The notes beneath the pieces were generated by a model. It was given only the letters and a program-made list of their open reading frames with translations. It was not told the DNA's origin and made no database searches. A DNA stretch of 8,163 nt from Candidatus Aerophobota bacterium (GTDB taxonomy: Bacteria > Aerophobota > Aerophobia > Aerophobales > B47-G16): contig QMPZ01000067.1 of NCBI GenBank assembly GCA_003648815.1, forward strand, positions 1-8,163, read 5' to 3'. The translations under genes were made by a program, and so were the position numbers. Numbering within the stretch: the stretch's first letter is position 1; each line of letters opens with the position of its first letter. This document shows, one piece after another, positions 1 to 6,472 of this stretch.

Positions 1-349
1 ATTTTATACTTCTTATCTCTTCCATCTCAAAGTGTTTGCTATTTTTCAACACCACCACCTGATCTCCAGGCTTCAATTCTGAAAGCGTCTTCCAGACAAG
101 ATTATTCTCCCTGCCCCGACCATTCCTCTTTAAAACCAAAAAGGGATGATTTGCCGTTGCCTTTATTGAATGGTGCAAAGTGGTAAGCTCGTAAACGTCT
201 TTTATACCGTTATCAAACACACCGGTGCACTTTTTCAAAACCAACTGATGAGTCTTTTGGTCAAAGGCGTAAATCTCATCTCCTTCTTTTACCTCTGTTA
301 TCCTTTTAAGCCCGTACTTGGTCATTATCAAGGAAGACGTACTTAAACA
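1..349 (-). other. Intein N-terminal splicing (Hint) domain inside PorB, partial
   Basis: The 116 residues after PorB Asn139 match an intein N-terminal region. Block A begins with the nucleophile Cys (PorB residue 140, intein residue 1) in CLSTSSLIMT, followed by GLKRITEVKEGDEIYAFD. Block B is KATANHPFLVL, with the TxxH pair at intein Thr65 and His68. A later strand reads LSELKPGDQVVVL. The insertion falls between Asn139 and the residue that in related PorB proteins is Thr of NTG; Thr is an allowed +1 residue for splicing. There is no stop or frameshift through the junction. Blocks F and G, the terminal Asn and any homing endonuclease are outside the window. Other Hint proteins (hedgehog-like, polymorphic toxin) are unlikely because the domain sits in frame inside a conserved active-site motif. 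An active intein is inferred, since only half is visible. Confidence 0.93.
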
Positions 350-766
350 ATTCATATAAGCCTGGTTGTCATAACAGATATAGAGAAAATCATGCCCCCG
401 CTCTATAGCCCCGGAGAGAGCCTGAATTCCTATATCGTAGGTTCCTCCATCCCCTCCGAAAGCGATGAACTTAATCCTCTTATCGATCCTGCCTTGCTTT
501 TTTAGCGAACGATAGGCCGCTTCCACTCCGGATATGGTGGAAGCTGCATTTTCAAATGCACAGTGAATCCAGGGAACCCTCCAGGCAGTAAAGGGATAGA
601 TGGTGGTGGCCACCTCTAAGCATCCTGTAGCACAGGATATCACCACTGGATCTTCTGTGGCCAAAAGCACCTGCCTTACGATAATAGAGGCTCCACATCC
701 CGGACAAAGTCGATGTCCTCCGCTGAGCAGCTCTTTCTTTCTGGATAATTCCTTAAGAGATGGCAT
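1..766 (-). CDS. porB: Pyruvate:ferredoxin oxidoreductase beta subunit, interrupted by an intein (3' end outside window)
   Basis: This is the thiamine-diphosphate (TPP) binding subunit of the four-subunit pyruvate:ferredoxin oxidoreductase, which oxidises pyruvate to acetyl-CoA and CO2 in the cytoplasm. The frame is open from the ATG at 766 to the window edge (255 codons). Residues 1-139 are PorB: RLCPGCG supplies Cys21 and Cys24, and Cys49 in CATGC follows 24 residues later, giving three of the four [4Fe-4S] ligands. AWRVPWIHCAFENAA is at 61-75. The TPP motif is GDG at 105-107 followed by Asn134 after 26 residues. From Cys140 the frame becomes an intein (separate entry), so the rest of PorB, including the fourth cysteine, must lie beyond position 1. 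An AGGAGG site sits just upstream of the ATG, and porA ends 11 bases before it. The substrate call (pyruvate rather than another 2-oxoacid) rests on similarity to PorB and on the porGDAB gene order. Confidence 0.95.
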   Translation of the reverse strand, partial: MPSLKELSRKKELLSGGHRLCPGCGASIIVRQVLLATEDPVVISCATGCLEVATTIYPFTAWRVPWIHCAFENAASTISGVEAAYRSLKKQGRIDKRIKFIAFGGDGGTYDIGIQALSGAIERGHDFLYICYDNQAYMNCLSTSSLIMTKYGLKRITEVKEGDEIYAFDQKTHQLVLKKCTGVFDNGIKDVYELTTLHHSIKATANHPFLVLKRNGRGRENNLVWKTLSELKPGDQVVVLKNSKHFEMEEIRSIK

Positions 767-777
767 TTTCTCCTCCT

Positions 778-1959
778 TTACTCCCTTACTCCAAGATAGC
801 TTACAGGTTGGGTCGGTCTTCTACCCATGGCGATTTCTTCAAGATCTTCGTAAACTCGTTTAATCTGCTCGATCTTAATGTCTCTTCCTCCTAATCCATA
901 GATATAGTTTATCACCGGAGGTCTTCTGTCTTTCTCAAAGAGAGAAGACCTAACCTCCAGGAACAAAGGTCCTCCCTGTGCTCCAAAGGAAGCAGAACGA
1001 TCAAGAACCGCCACCGCCTTAGCCTCCTTTAGAACCTGAGCGATCTCCTGGTAAGGAAATGGCCGAAAAGCCCTTATCTTTAAAAGTCCTGCTTTAACGT
1101 TCTCTTCCCTTAACTCGTCCACCGCAACCTTTACCGTTCCTGCAGTAGAGCCAGCGGCTACGATGATTAGCTCCGCTTCCTCCGTCTTATATTTTTCCAA
1201 CAAATCGTAGGGCCTGCCAGAAAGCTTTCCAAATTCTCTTCCCACTTTTTTGATCACCGAAGGTGCCTTTTCCATCGCCTCTATCTGTTGCCTCTTGTGC
1301 TCAAAGTAGTAATCGTAAAGGTCAAGGGGACCATAGGTGACGGGATGATCTATATCCAGCAAGGAATGAGAGTTTCTGAACTCCCCGATAAAGCTTTTCA
1401 CTTCCTCGTCCTCTAATATCTCCACACGCTCCATGGCATGGGAGATGATAAATCCATCAAAGGTGACCATTACCGGGAGCAACACATCCTTATCCTCACC
1501 GATGCGCACAGCCTGAATGAGGTTATCGTAAACTTCCTGACAGTTCTCACTATATAGCTGAATCCAGCCGGAATCACGTGCTCCCATGGAGTCGGAATGG
1601 TCGCAGTGAATATTAATGGGTCCACTCAAAGCTCTGTTTACCACTGCCATCACGATGGGAAGTCTGTAAGATGCGGCGATATAGACAATCTCCCACATCA
1701 GAGCCAGGCCATTGGCGGAGGTGGCGGTCATCGCCCGTGCCCCTGCTGCGGCTGCTCCCACGCAGGCGCTCATTGCCGAGTGCTCACTTTCCACCCTCAC
1801 CATTTCCGTGGAAACCAATCCATTGGCGACGAACTCCGAGAACCTCTGGACGGTTTCCGTCTGAGGGGTTATGGGATAGGCAGCCAAAACATCGGGGTTA
1901 ATCTGTCGCATAGCCTCAGCGGCCGTCTCATCTCCTGTTAAGCCAACTATCCTGCTCAT
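778..1959 (-). CDS. porA: Pyruvate:ferredoxin oxidoreductase alpha subunit
   Basis: This 393-residue protein is the alpha subunit, which pairs with PorB to form the TPP-dependent active site for oxidative decarboxylation of pyruvate. The N-terminal pyrimidine-binding domain carries the family signature AAYPITPQTE (residues 26-35), in which Thr31 is expected to contact the substrate. VESEHSAMSA follows at 56-65; by alignment from memory, Glu59 is the residue that activates the cofactor. The segment from about 70 to 135 (GARAMTATSANG, then GPINIHCDHSD) is typical of PorA. A transketolase C-terminal-like domain occupies roughly 255-365 (IIVAAGSTAGTVK, then KIRAFRPFP). The length matches archaeal and Thermotoga-type alpha subunits. 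The ATG follows the TAG stop of porD with no gap, and a GGAG site lies inside porD. It is co-transcribed with porG, porD and porB. Confidence 0.97.
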   Translation of the reverse strand: MSRIVGLTGDETAAEAMRQINPDVLAAYPITPQTETVQRFSEFVANGLVSTEMVRVESEHSAMSACVGAAAAGARAMTATSANGLALMWEIVYIAASYRLPIVMAVVNRALSGPINIHCDHSDSMGARDSGWIQLYSENCQEVYDNLIQAVRIGEDKDVLLPVMVTFDGFIISHAMERVEILEDEEVKSFIGEFRNSHSLLDIDHPVTYGPLDLYDYYFEHKRQQIEAMEKAPSVIKKVGREFGKLSGRPYDLLEKYKTEEAELIIVAAGSTAGTVKVAVDELREENVKAGLLKIRAFRPFPYQEIAQVLKEAKAVAVLDRSASFGAQGGPLFLEVRSSLFEKDRRPPVINYIYGLGGRDIKIEQIKRVYEDLEEIAMGRRPTQPVSYLGVRE

Positions 1960-2244
1960 CTATTTACTCCTTTCTTCTACCATTTTTATTGCTTTTCTTG
2001 GACATTGGGTGCTGCAGATTCCACAGCCTTTGCAATGAGCATAATCAATGCCCTTGATCTTTCCCTCCTCCACTATAATGGAGGAATCCGGACAGTAAAT
2101 CCAGCATATAAGGCAGTGGTTACACTTTTCCTCATCTCTTACCGGCCTGAAGGTTCTCCAGCTTCCCGTTTTGTACTTTTCAGCGTTGCCGGCTTCTATG
2201 ATGAGACCACCTATGGGAATTTCCTTCCATCCTTTCTCCTTCAT
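1960..2244 (-). CDS. porD: Pyruvate:ferredoxin oxidoreductase delta subunit, 2x[4Fe-4S] ferredoxin type
   Basis: This small ferredoxin-like subunit (94 residues) relays electrons from the TPP site to external ferredoxin. Two complete cluster motifs are visible: Cys41, Cys44, Cys47 and Cys51-Pro in CNHCLICWIYCP, and Cys71, Cys74, Cys77 and Cys81-Pro in CKGCGICSTQCP. They predict two [4Fe-4S] clusters. The N-terminal 40 residues (with GSWRTFRPV at 27-35) are the usual PorD extension before the ferredoxin fold. The start ATG overlaps the porG stop by four bases (ATGA), indicating coupled translation, and AGGAGG and GGGAG sites lie upstream inside porG. Its stop directly abuts the porA ATG. The length and both cluster motifs fit a functional subunit. 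Confidence 0.96.
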   Translation of the reverse strand: MKEKGWKEIPIGGLIIEAGNAEKYKTGSWRTFRPVRDEEKCNHCLICWIYCPDSSIIVEEGKIKGIDYAHCKGCGICSTQCPRKAIKMVEERSK

Positions 2245-2813
2245 TCTCCCTTTACCTCCTCATAAGCCCTCTTAATTGCCCTTATATTTCCCTCTACCAC
2301 CTTGCGATTGTATTTTTTTCCTAATTTTTTCTCGATATTGGATATTACTGTGTCGACCTTCAAAAGGGAGGTAGCCTTAATCAAAGCTCCTAACATGGGA
2401 GTATTGGGAAGATTTCTTCCCATAGTCTCCAGGGAGATAGAGGTGGCATCGACAGTAAATACCTTAGCCTTCTTCAAACCCAGCTTTTCCCTTATCTGTT
2501 GAGGGGACTGGGATGTGTTCACCAAAATCACTCCTTCATCGGACAGACCCTCTGTCACGTTCACCATCTCCAGGAGGGTGGAATCCAGAACCACCACCGC
2601 ATCGGGAGAGCTGACGTGAGAGTGAACGGTGATGGGACTTTCACTGATGCGGGTGAACGACTGCATAGGAGCTCCCATTCTCTCTGGACCGTATTCAGGG
2701 AAGCCTTGAATGTATTTTCCTTCATCCAGGGCGGCCCCTGCTAAGAGAAGAGCAGCGGTCTTAGCCCCTTGCCCTCCTCTTCCATGCCAGCGAACCTCGG
2801 TAATCTTTTTCAT
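2241..2813 (-). CDS. porG: Pyruvate:ferredoxin oxidoreductase gamma subunit
   Basis: This is the gamma subunit of the oxidoreductase, thought to take part in CoA binding in this enzyme family. The N-terminal signature EVRWHGRGGQGA (glycine-rich loop at residues 11-16) is followed by FPEYGPERMGAP at 38-49 and NTPMLGAL near 136-143, all typical of PorG. I chose the second in-frame ATG (2813), giving 190 residues, over the ATG at 2825. The second is preceded by GGAGGAGGAG and puts the family start next to KKITEVRW, whereas the first has no Shine-Dalgarno site and would turn that purine tract into Glu codons. It is the first gene of the por operon, downstream of a consensus promoter, and its stop overlaps porD by four bases. 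Confidence 0.95.
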   Translation of the reverse strand: MKKITEVRWHGRGGQGAKTAALLLAGAALDEGKYIQGFPEYGPERMGAPMQSFTRISESPITVHSHVSSPDAVVVLDSTLLEMVNVTEGLSDEGVILVNTSQSPQQIREKLGLKKAKVFTVDATSISLETMGRNLPNTPMLGALIKATSLLKVDTVISNIEKKLGKKYNRKVVEGNIRAIKRAYEEVKGE

Positions 2814-2823
2814 CTCCTCCTCC
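2814..2823 (-). promoter_or_regulatory. Shine-Dalgarno tract deciding the porG start
   Basis: On the minus strand the bases GGAGGAGGAG lie directly before the ATG at 2813, giving a GGAGG core at a spacing of five bases. The upstream ATG at 2825 overlaps this tract and is preceded by an A/T-rich stretch (GTTTTTA) without a ribosome site, so the downstream start is favoured. Confidence 0.75.
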
Positions 2824-2882
2824 ATTAAAAACGTGTTATTTTGCGAAACTGACTTCTGAGCATCCCAAAGCTGCTTCTGCTT

Positions 2883-2911
2883 ATTATAAGTGGAAAAACT
2901 TCACCTGTCAA
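2883..2911 (-). promoter_or_regulatory. Consensus sigma-70-type promoter of the por operon
   Basis: Read on the minus strand, TTGACA (2911-2906) is separated by exactly 17 bases from TATAAT (2888-2883). Both hexamers match the housekeeping consensus at all six positions. Transcription would start near 2876, leaving a leader of about 63 bases before the porG ATG at 2813. The site lies in the 125-base gap between pgpA and porG, the position expected for an independent por promoter. No operator or riboswitch fold is evident in the leader. Transcript data are lacking, so activity is inferred. Confidence 0.85.
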
Positions 2912-2938
2912 ATTAATACTGGCAAACCTTAAAAATGC

Positions 2939-3397
2939 CTACCAGCCGAACATAGAGCAACTTATGTGGATGAGTATGCCAGCCAGCGCACCCGCCGCTA
3001 TGTCATCTCCCATAATTCCCCATCCGCCAGGAAGTTTTTGAATTTTCTCCATTTTAAATGGCTTTAGAATATCAAAAATCCTAAACACGAGGAATCCCAA
3101 CAAAATAAAGCGAAAAGACAAGGGCAGGCCAAACATGGCTATTAGAAAGCCAGATATCTCATCGATGACGATGACTCTGCTGTCCTTTTGTCCTAAATAG
3201 CGCTCACATTTTCCTGAAATCCACACTCCTGCCAAATTAAGGATCACCAGCGCCATGCCATAGCTTAAAGGATGGGATAAGGCTCTTTTTAGAATCAGAT
3301 AAAATATCACCCCCACCAAAGTTCCCATAGTTCCCGGCGCCAGAGGAGAATACCCCGCCCCAAATCCCGTTCCCAACAGGATAGTTAGCTTCCTCAT
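2939..3397 (-). CDS. pgpA: Phosphatidylglycerophosphatase A
   Basis: This membrane enzyme (152 residues) removes the phosphate from phosphatidylglycerophosphate to give phosphatidylglycerol, the step after PgsA. The N-terminal family signature GTGFGAGYSPLAPGTMGT is at residues 9-26. The conserved acidic pair is Asp79-Glu80 (VIDEISG). The region around FRIFDILKP (105-113) and the GGWGIMGDD motif (124-132) complete the PgpA pattern. Hydrophobic segments lie at about 25-37, 45-61, 81-106 and 133-148. The length is close to the family norm of 150-170. Its ATG overlaps the pgsA stop by four bases, so the two enzymes of consecutive steps are translationally coupled. No clear rho-independent terminator follows, so some readthrough into por is possible. 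Confidence 0.94.
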   Translation of the reverse strand: MRKLTILLGTGFGAGYSPLAPGTMGTLVGVIFYLILKRALSHPLSYGMALVILNLAGVWISGKCERYLGQKDSRVIVIDEISGFLIAMFGLPLSFRFILLGFLVFRIFDILKPFKMEKIQKLPGGWGIMGDDIAAGALAGILIHISCSMFGW

Positions 3398-3930
3398 GGA
3401 AGATACCTTCTGTAACTTAACCAGTATTGAAAGCCCGAGATGAGGGAAAGTAAAGTAGCAGCTGCCATCAAGATGAAGATCATCATCTCAGGTTTCCAAA
3501 GCTTAAAGTTTAGCAGTGCAAGGAGAATGAAAACTATCACTCCATATTCAAAGGCAGTTTTAAGTTTGGCTAACTTGCTGGCAGAGATTATCATATTCTT
3601 TCTCGCCGCCTCAACCCGCAGGGCCATCACCAAAAAGTCTCTGCCCATCAAGATTATCACCATCCAGAAAGGAACAAGCTGAAGTTGAACAAAACAGATA
3701 AAGGCACTGTAAGCCAAGACTTTATCGGCGGCGGGATCGATTATCTTTCCTATAGAGGTTACCTCGCCCCTTCTGCGGGCAAAATACCCGTCTAAAAGGT
3801 CGGAAAGGCAGGCACCTATAAAGATGAAAAACGCGATAGCCTTCGCTGTCCAGGTCGGTAAAAACAAAAAGAGGACAAAAAATGGACACAGAACTATCCG
3901 CAAAAAGGTTAGCTTATTGGCCAAGCTCAT
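3394..3930 (-). CDS. pgsA: CDP-diacylglycerol-glycerol-3-phosphate 3-phosphatidyltransferase
   Basis: This integral membrane enzyme transfers the phosphatidyl group from CDP-diacylglycerol to glycerol-3-phosphate, the committed step to phosphatidylglycerol. The CDP-alcohol phosphotransferase signature is complete at residues 44-69: Asp44, Asp47-Gly48, Ala51-Arg52, Gly61, Asp65 and Asp69, with standard spacing. The N-terminus NKLTFLRIVLCP is typical of PgsA. Hydrophobic helices lie at about 10-25, 30-43, 73-95, 128-142 and 148-168. The length (178 residues) is normal for the family. The start lies 17 bases inside the ftsK 3' end, with a GGAAGGA site upstream, and the gene overlaps pgpA by four bases. 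The ftsK-pgsA-pgpA order links division and segregation with phospholipid synthesis in one likely transcript. Confidence 0.96.
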   Translation of the reverse strand: MSLANKLTFLRIVLCPFFVLFLFLPTWTAKAIAFFIFIGACLSDLLDGYFARRRGEVTSIGKIIDPAADKVLAYSAFICFVQLQLVPFWMVIILMGRDFLVMALRVEAARKNMIISASKLAKLKTAFEYGVIVFILLALLNFKLWKPEMMIFILMAAATLLSLISGFQYWLSYRRYLP

Positions 3931-5938
3931 CTTTTAATCCTTCCCTTATCAATACCTCTCTGGGTTTACTTCCTCTTTGCGGTCCAACTACTCCCTCCCT
4001 CTCCAGCTCATCCATAATTCGGCCGGCCCTGTTATACCCTATGGAAAGTCTTCGCTGAAGAAGGGAGGTGGAGGCTTTCCCCATACGGATTACCAGCTGC
4101 TTGGCTTCCTCGTAGAGCTCATCGTGTTCGACCTTGTCTTTTTCCTCTTCCTTTTCCTCCTTTTCGACGACCTCCTCTAAATAGACAGGCTCTCCCTGTC
4201 TTTTAAGGAATTCCACCACCCTCTTCACCTCGGCATCGGAGACAAACGCTCCCTGCACTCGAAAGGGCTGAGATACCTCTACTGGCGAATATAACATGTC
4301 GCCATTGCCTACTAACTTCTCAGCTCCTGTGGTATCCAGGATGGTTCGCGAGTCTATCTGAGAGGGAAGAGCGAAGGAAATGCGGGAGGGAAAGTTCGCC
4401 TTAATTAATCCAGTGATTACATCCACCGAGGGTCGCTGGGTAGCCATTATCAGATGAATTCCTGTAGCCCTCCCCAATTGAGCTATTCGACAGATGGTCC
4501 TCTCCAACCTTGTCCCTCCTGACATCATGAGGTCCGCAAGCTCATCTATAACCACCACCAGATAGGGAATTTTTTCCTCCTCCCTTTCTCTCATCTTCTC
4601 GTTAAAGCTGGTGATGTTTCTTACCTCTATCTGGTTGAACTTCTCATATCGCCTTCTCATCTCCCTAACCACCCATTCCAGAGCTAAAATGGCCTCCTTC
4701 ACCTCCTTTATAGGAGGAAAAAGCAGATGGGGAATACCCAGATAGTCAACCAGCTCCACCATCTTTGGGTCAATTAAAAGGAACTTGACCTCTTGAGGGG
4801 ATAATCTATAAAGGAGGCTGATGATGATGGAATTAAGGCACACGCTCTTGCCAGAGCCAGTAGCTCCCCCTATAAGCAAGTGAGGAAGGGATTCTAAATT
4901 TACCCAGACCGTCTGACCGGCGACATCCTTGCCCAGAGGAAATAGAAGCTTGACCTTGGATTCCCTGAACTCCTTCTGCTCCAACAGCTCCCGAAGATAG
5001 ACGAACTTAACCTTTTTCCTGGGAACCTCTATTCCCACCAGGGATTTACCGGACACGGGAACTTCAATGCGCACGTTGGGAGCAGCTAAGGAAAGGGCCA
5101 GATCATTGGAAAGGCTCATCAGCCTGCTCACCTTTATTCCAGGAGCTAACTTCACCTCATATCGAGTAACTGTCGGGCCTTCCTTAACCTCGGCAATCTC
5201 CACCTCAACCCCAAAATCCTTCAAGGTCTGCTCAAGCTTTCTTCCAGCTAACCTTACCTCATCAGTTGCTCCCTTCTGAACGGGAACGGGATTCAACAGG
5301 GAAAGAGGTGGAGGAGAGTATGAGGAGGAAACATCCTTCTGAGCATGATCAACTCCTTCCCTTTCCTCAAGTGCCTCCTTGCTCCGATTGTGAGAAGAGA
5401 CCTGTTTTCGGGAAGAAAGATGCCTTCTTATCTGCCTCTTTGCCATAACCAAGGAAAAGTCAGCGGAAAGGACACCAGACAGGACAAATAATCCCAGGAT
5501 CAGGACGAGGCTTCCAAGCTTGCCAAAGTTTTCAAGAAAAAGAGCTGCAAAGTAAGTTCCCAAAAGTCCCCCTCCCTGACGAAAGGAAGAGATATCAACT
5601 CCGAGCAGGACCAATGATGAACAGAAGGCAACAAAGAAAAGAAGCACCCCTATACCTGTTCGGACAGGAGCCTCAAGCTTTCCCTGCTTGAACTTCTTCA
5701 CTCCCACCCAGATTAAGACGAGGGGAAGAAAAAAGGCTCCTATTCCCAGACTGAGGAAGAGGAAGCTGGCAATGAGGACTCCTAAACGACCGATATAGTT
5801 CTGAGAGGAAATCTGAGGGTGAGAGGTAAAAAGAGGAGATTTAGTAGGGCTGTAAAAGAGAAGGCTTATCAAGATTAAGGCCCCCAAGATGATCAAAAAA
5901 ATTGCCCAGATTCGGTCCTTCTGTCTTTCCACAAGCAT
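3914..5938 (-). CDS. ftsK: FtsK/SpoIIIE-type DNA translocase
   Basis: This septum-associated DNA pump (674 residues) moves chromosome ends during division. The N-terminus carries about four membrane helices (11-29, 51-80, 95-114, 140-160). A short polar linker (about 168-225) leads to the alpha domain (about 225-310, with GPTVTRYEVKLAPGIKVSR). The RecA-like motor has Walker A GGATGSGKS at 357-365, LLIDPKMVEL at 387-396, Walker B LVVVIDELAD at 460-469 and MATQRPSVDVITG at 498-510. An acidic Glu/Lys-rich spacer (about 589-606) joins the motor to a C-terminal winged-helix gamma domain (607-665, SIGYNRAGRIMDELEREG), which in this family reads polar DNA motifs. The protein is short compared with roughly 750-1300 residues in many bacteria, mainly because the linker is short. 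An AAGGTG site precedes the ATG, 12 bases after the upstream hydrolase. Confidence 0.97.
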   Translation of the reverse strand: MLVERQKDRIWAIFLIILGALILISLLFYSPTKSPLFTSHPQISSQNYIGRLGVLIASFLFLSLGIGAFFLPLVLIWVGVKKFKQGKLEAPVRTGIGVLLFFVAFCSSLVLLGVDISSFRQGGGLLGTYFAALFLENFGKLGSLVLILGLFVLSGVLSADFSLVMAKRQIRRHLSSRKQVSSHNRSKEALEEREGVDHAQKDVSSSYSPPPLSLLNPVPVQKGATDEVRLAGRKLEQTLKDFGVEVEIAEVKEGPTVTRYEVKLAPGIKVSRLMSLSNDLALSLAAPNVRIEVPVSGKSLVGIEVPRKKVKFVYLRELLEQKEFRESKVKLLFPLGKDVAGQTVWVNLESLPHLLIGGATGSGKSVCLNSIIISLLYRLSPQEVKFLLIDPKMVELVDYLGIPHLLFPPIKEVKEAILALEWVVREMRRRYEKFNQIEVRNITSFNEKMREREEEKIPYLVVVIDELADLMMSGGTRLERTICRIAQLGRATGIHLIMATQRPSVDVITGLIKANFPSRISFALPSQIDSRTILDTTGAEKLVGNGDMLYSPVEVSQPFRVQGAFVSDAEVKRVVEFLKRQGEPVYLEEVVEKEEKEEEKDKVEHDELYEEAKQLVIRMGKASTSLLQRRLSIGYNRAGRIMDELEREGVVGPQRGSKPREVLIREGLKDELGQ

Positions 5939-5950
5939 AAAGACACCTTG

Positions 5951-6472
5951 TTATTCGACCACTTCCACCTTGAGCACTCGTTTGAGTTGATCCAAGGCGA
6001 ACTCATTCTCCTTCTCGGAGAGGGAAGCCACGCTGTCAGAATACACCGTGACTTTAAATCCCCTCATCGCTGCCTCCGCTGCTGTAAAGAAGACACATAT
6101 GTTGGTGAGTATTCCCACTATGTTCAACTTTTCCACCTTCAGTTCTCTCAAAAGAAGCTCCAGATCAGTTCCCAGAAAACCAGAATATCTCCTTTTTTTT
6201 ACCATGAAATCTTTCTCCTGAGGTTTCAGCTCATCCACCACCTCTGAACCTCTTGTGCCCATAATGGCATGTTTAGGCCAACTTTCAAACTCCTCATCAT
6301 CTTCCCTGTGAGCATCGCAAATATAAATTACGGGCATACCCTTTTCCCTGGCTTCCTTTATCCTTTTCCTTATACGGGGAATAATCGCTCGAGCAGTGGG
6401 AACCTCTAAGGGTGATCCCTCTTCCACAAAGTCCTTCAACATATCGATGATCAACAGCGCTTCCTTACTCAT
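5951..6472 (-). CDS. Nicotinamidase-like isochorismatase-family hydrolase
   Basis: This is a 173-residue cytoplasmic cysteine hydrolase. The catalytic triad is visible as Asp10 (LLIIDMLKDF), Lys93 (VKKRRYSGF) and Cys126 (ILTNICVFFTA). Possible metal ligands also match nicotinamidases: Asp53 and His55 in ICDAHRED, and His68 in WPKHAIMGTRG. The WPxHxxxGTxG element is characteristic of nicotinamidase/pyrazinamidase, so deamidation of nicotinamide to nicotinate in NAD salvage is the best guess. Other members of the superfamily act on ureidoacrylate, N-carbamoylsarcosine or isochorismate, so the substrate is not certain. The start overlaps the M20 peptidase 3' end by eight bases and has an AGAGGAGA ribosome site. 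It lies 12 bases before ftsK in the same apparent operon, with no obvious functional link to its neighbours. Confidence 0.88.
   Translation of the reverse strand: MSKEALLIIDMLKDFVEEGSPLEVPTARAIIPRIRKRIKEAREKGMPVIYICDAHREDDEEFESWPKHAIMGTRGSEVVDELKPQEKDFMVKKRRYSGFLGTDLELLLRELKVEKLNIVGILTNICVFFTAAEAAMRGFKVTVYSDSVASLSEKENEFALDQLKRVLKVEVVE

Noticed and set aside
1..349. A damaged porB (pseudogene) or an assembly chimera as an alternative to an intein.
   Set aside because: The frame stays open across the junction, the inserted residues carry ordered intein blocks A and B beginning exactly with Cys, and the insertion point is a precise conserved motif.
2814..2882. Riboswitch or attenuator in the por leader.
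   Set aside because: Only a weak four-base stem (AGCA/TGCT) is visible in about 63 bases, and there is no terminator-like T-run.
5948..6247. Plus-strand open frame of 99 codons opposite the nicotinamidase-like gene.
   Set aside because: It is a shadow of a well-supported gene on the other strand, with no family motif and no convincing ribosome site. Other plus-strand frames opposite porA, ftsK and the M20 gene were dropped for the same reason.
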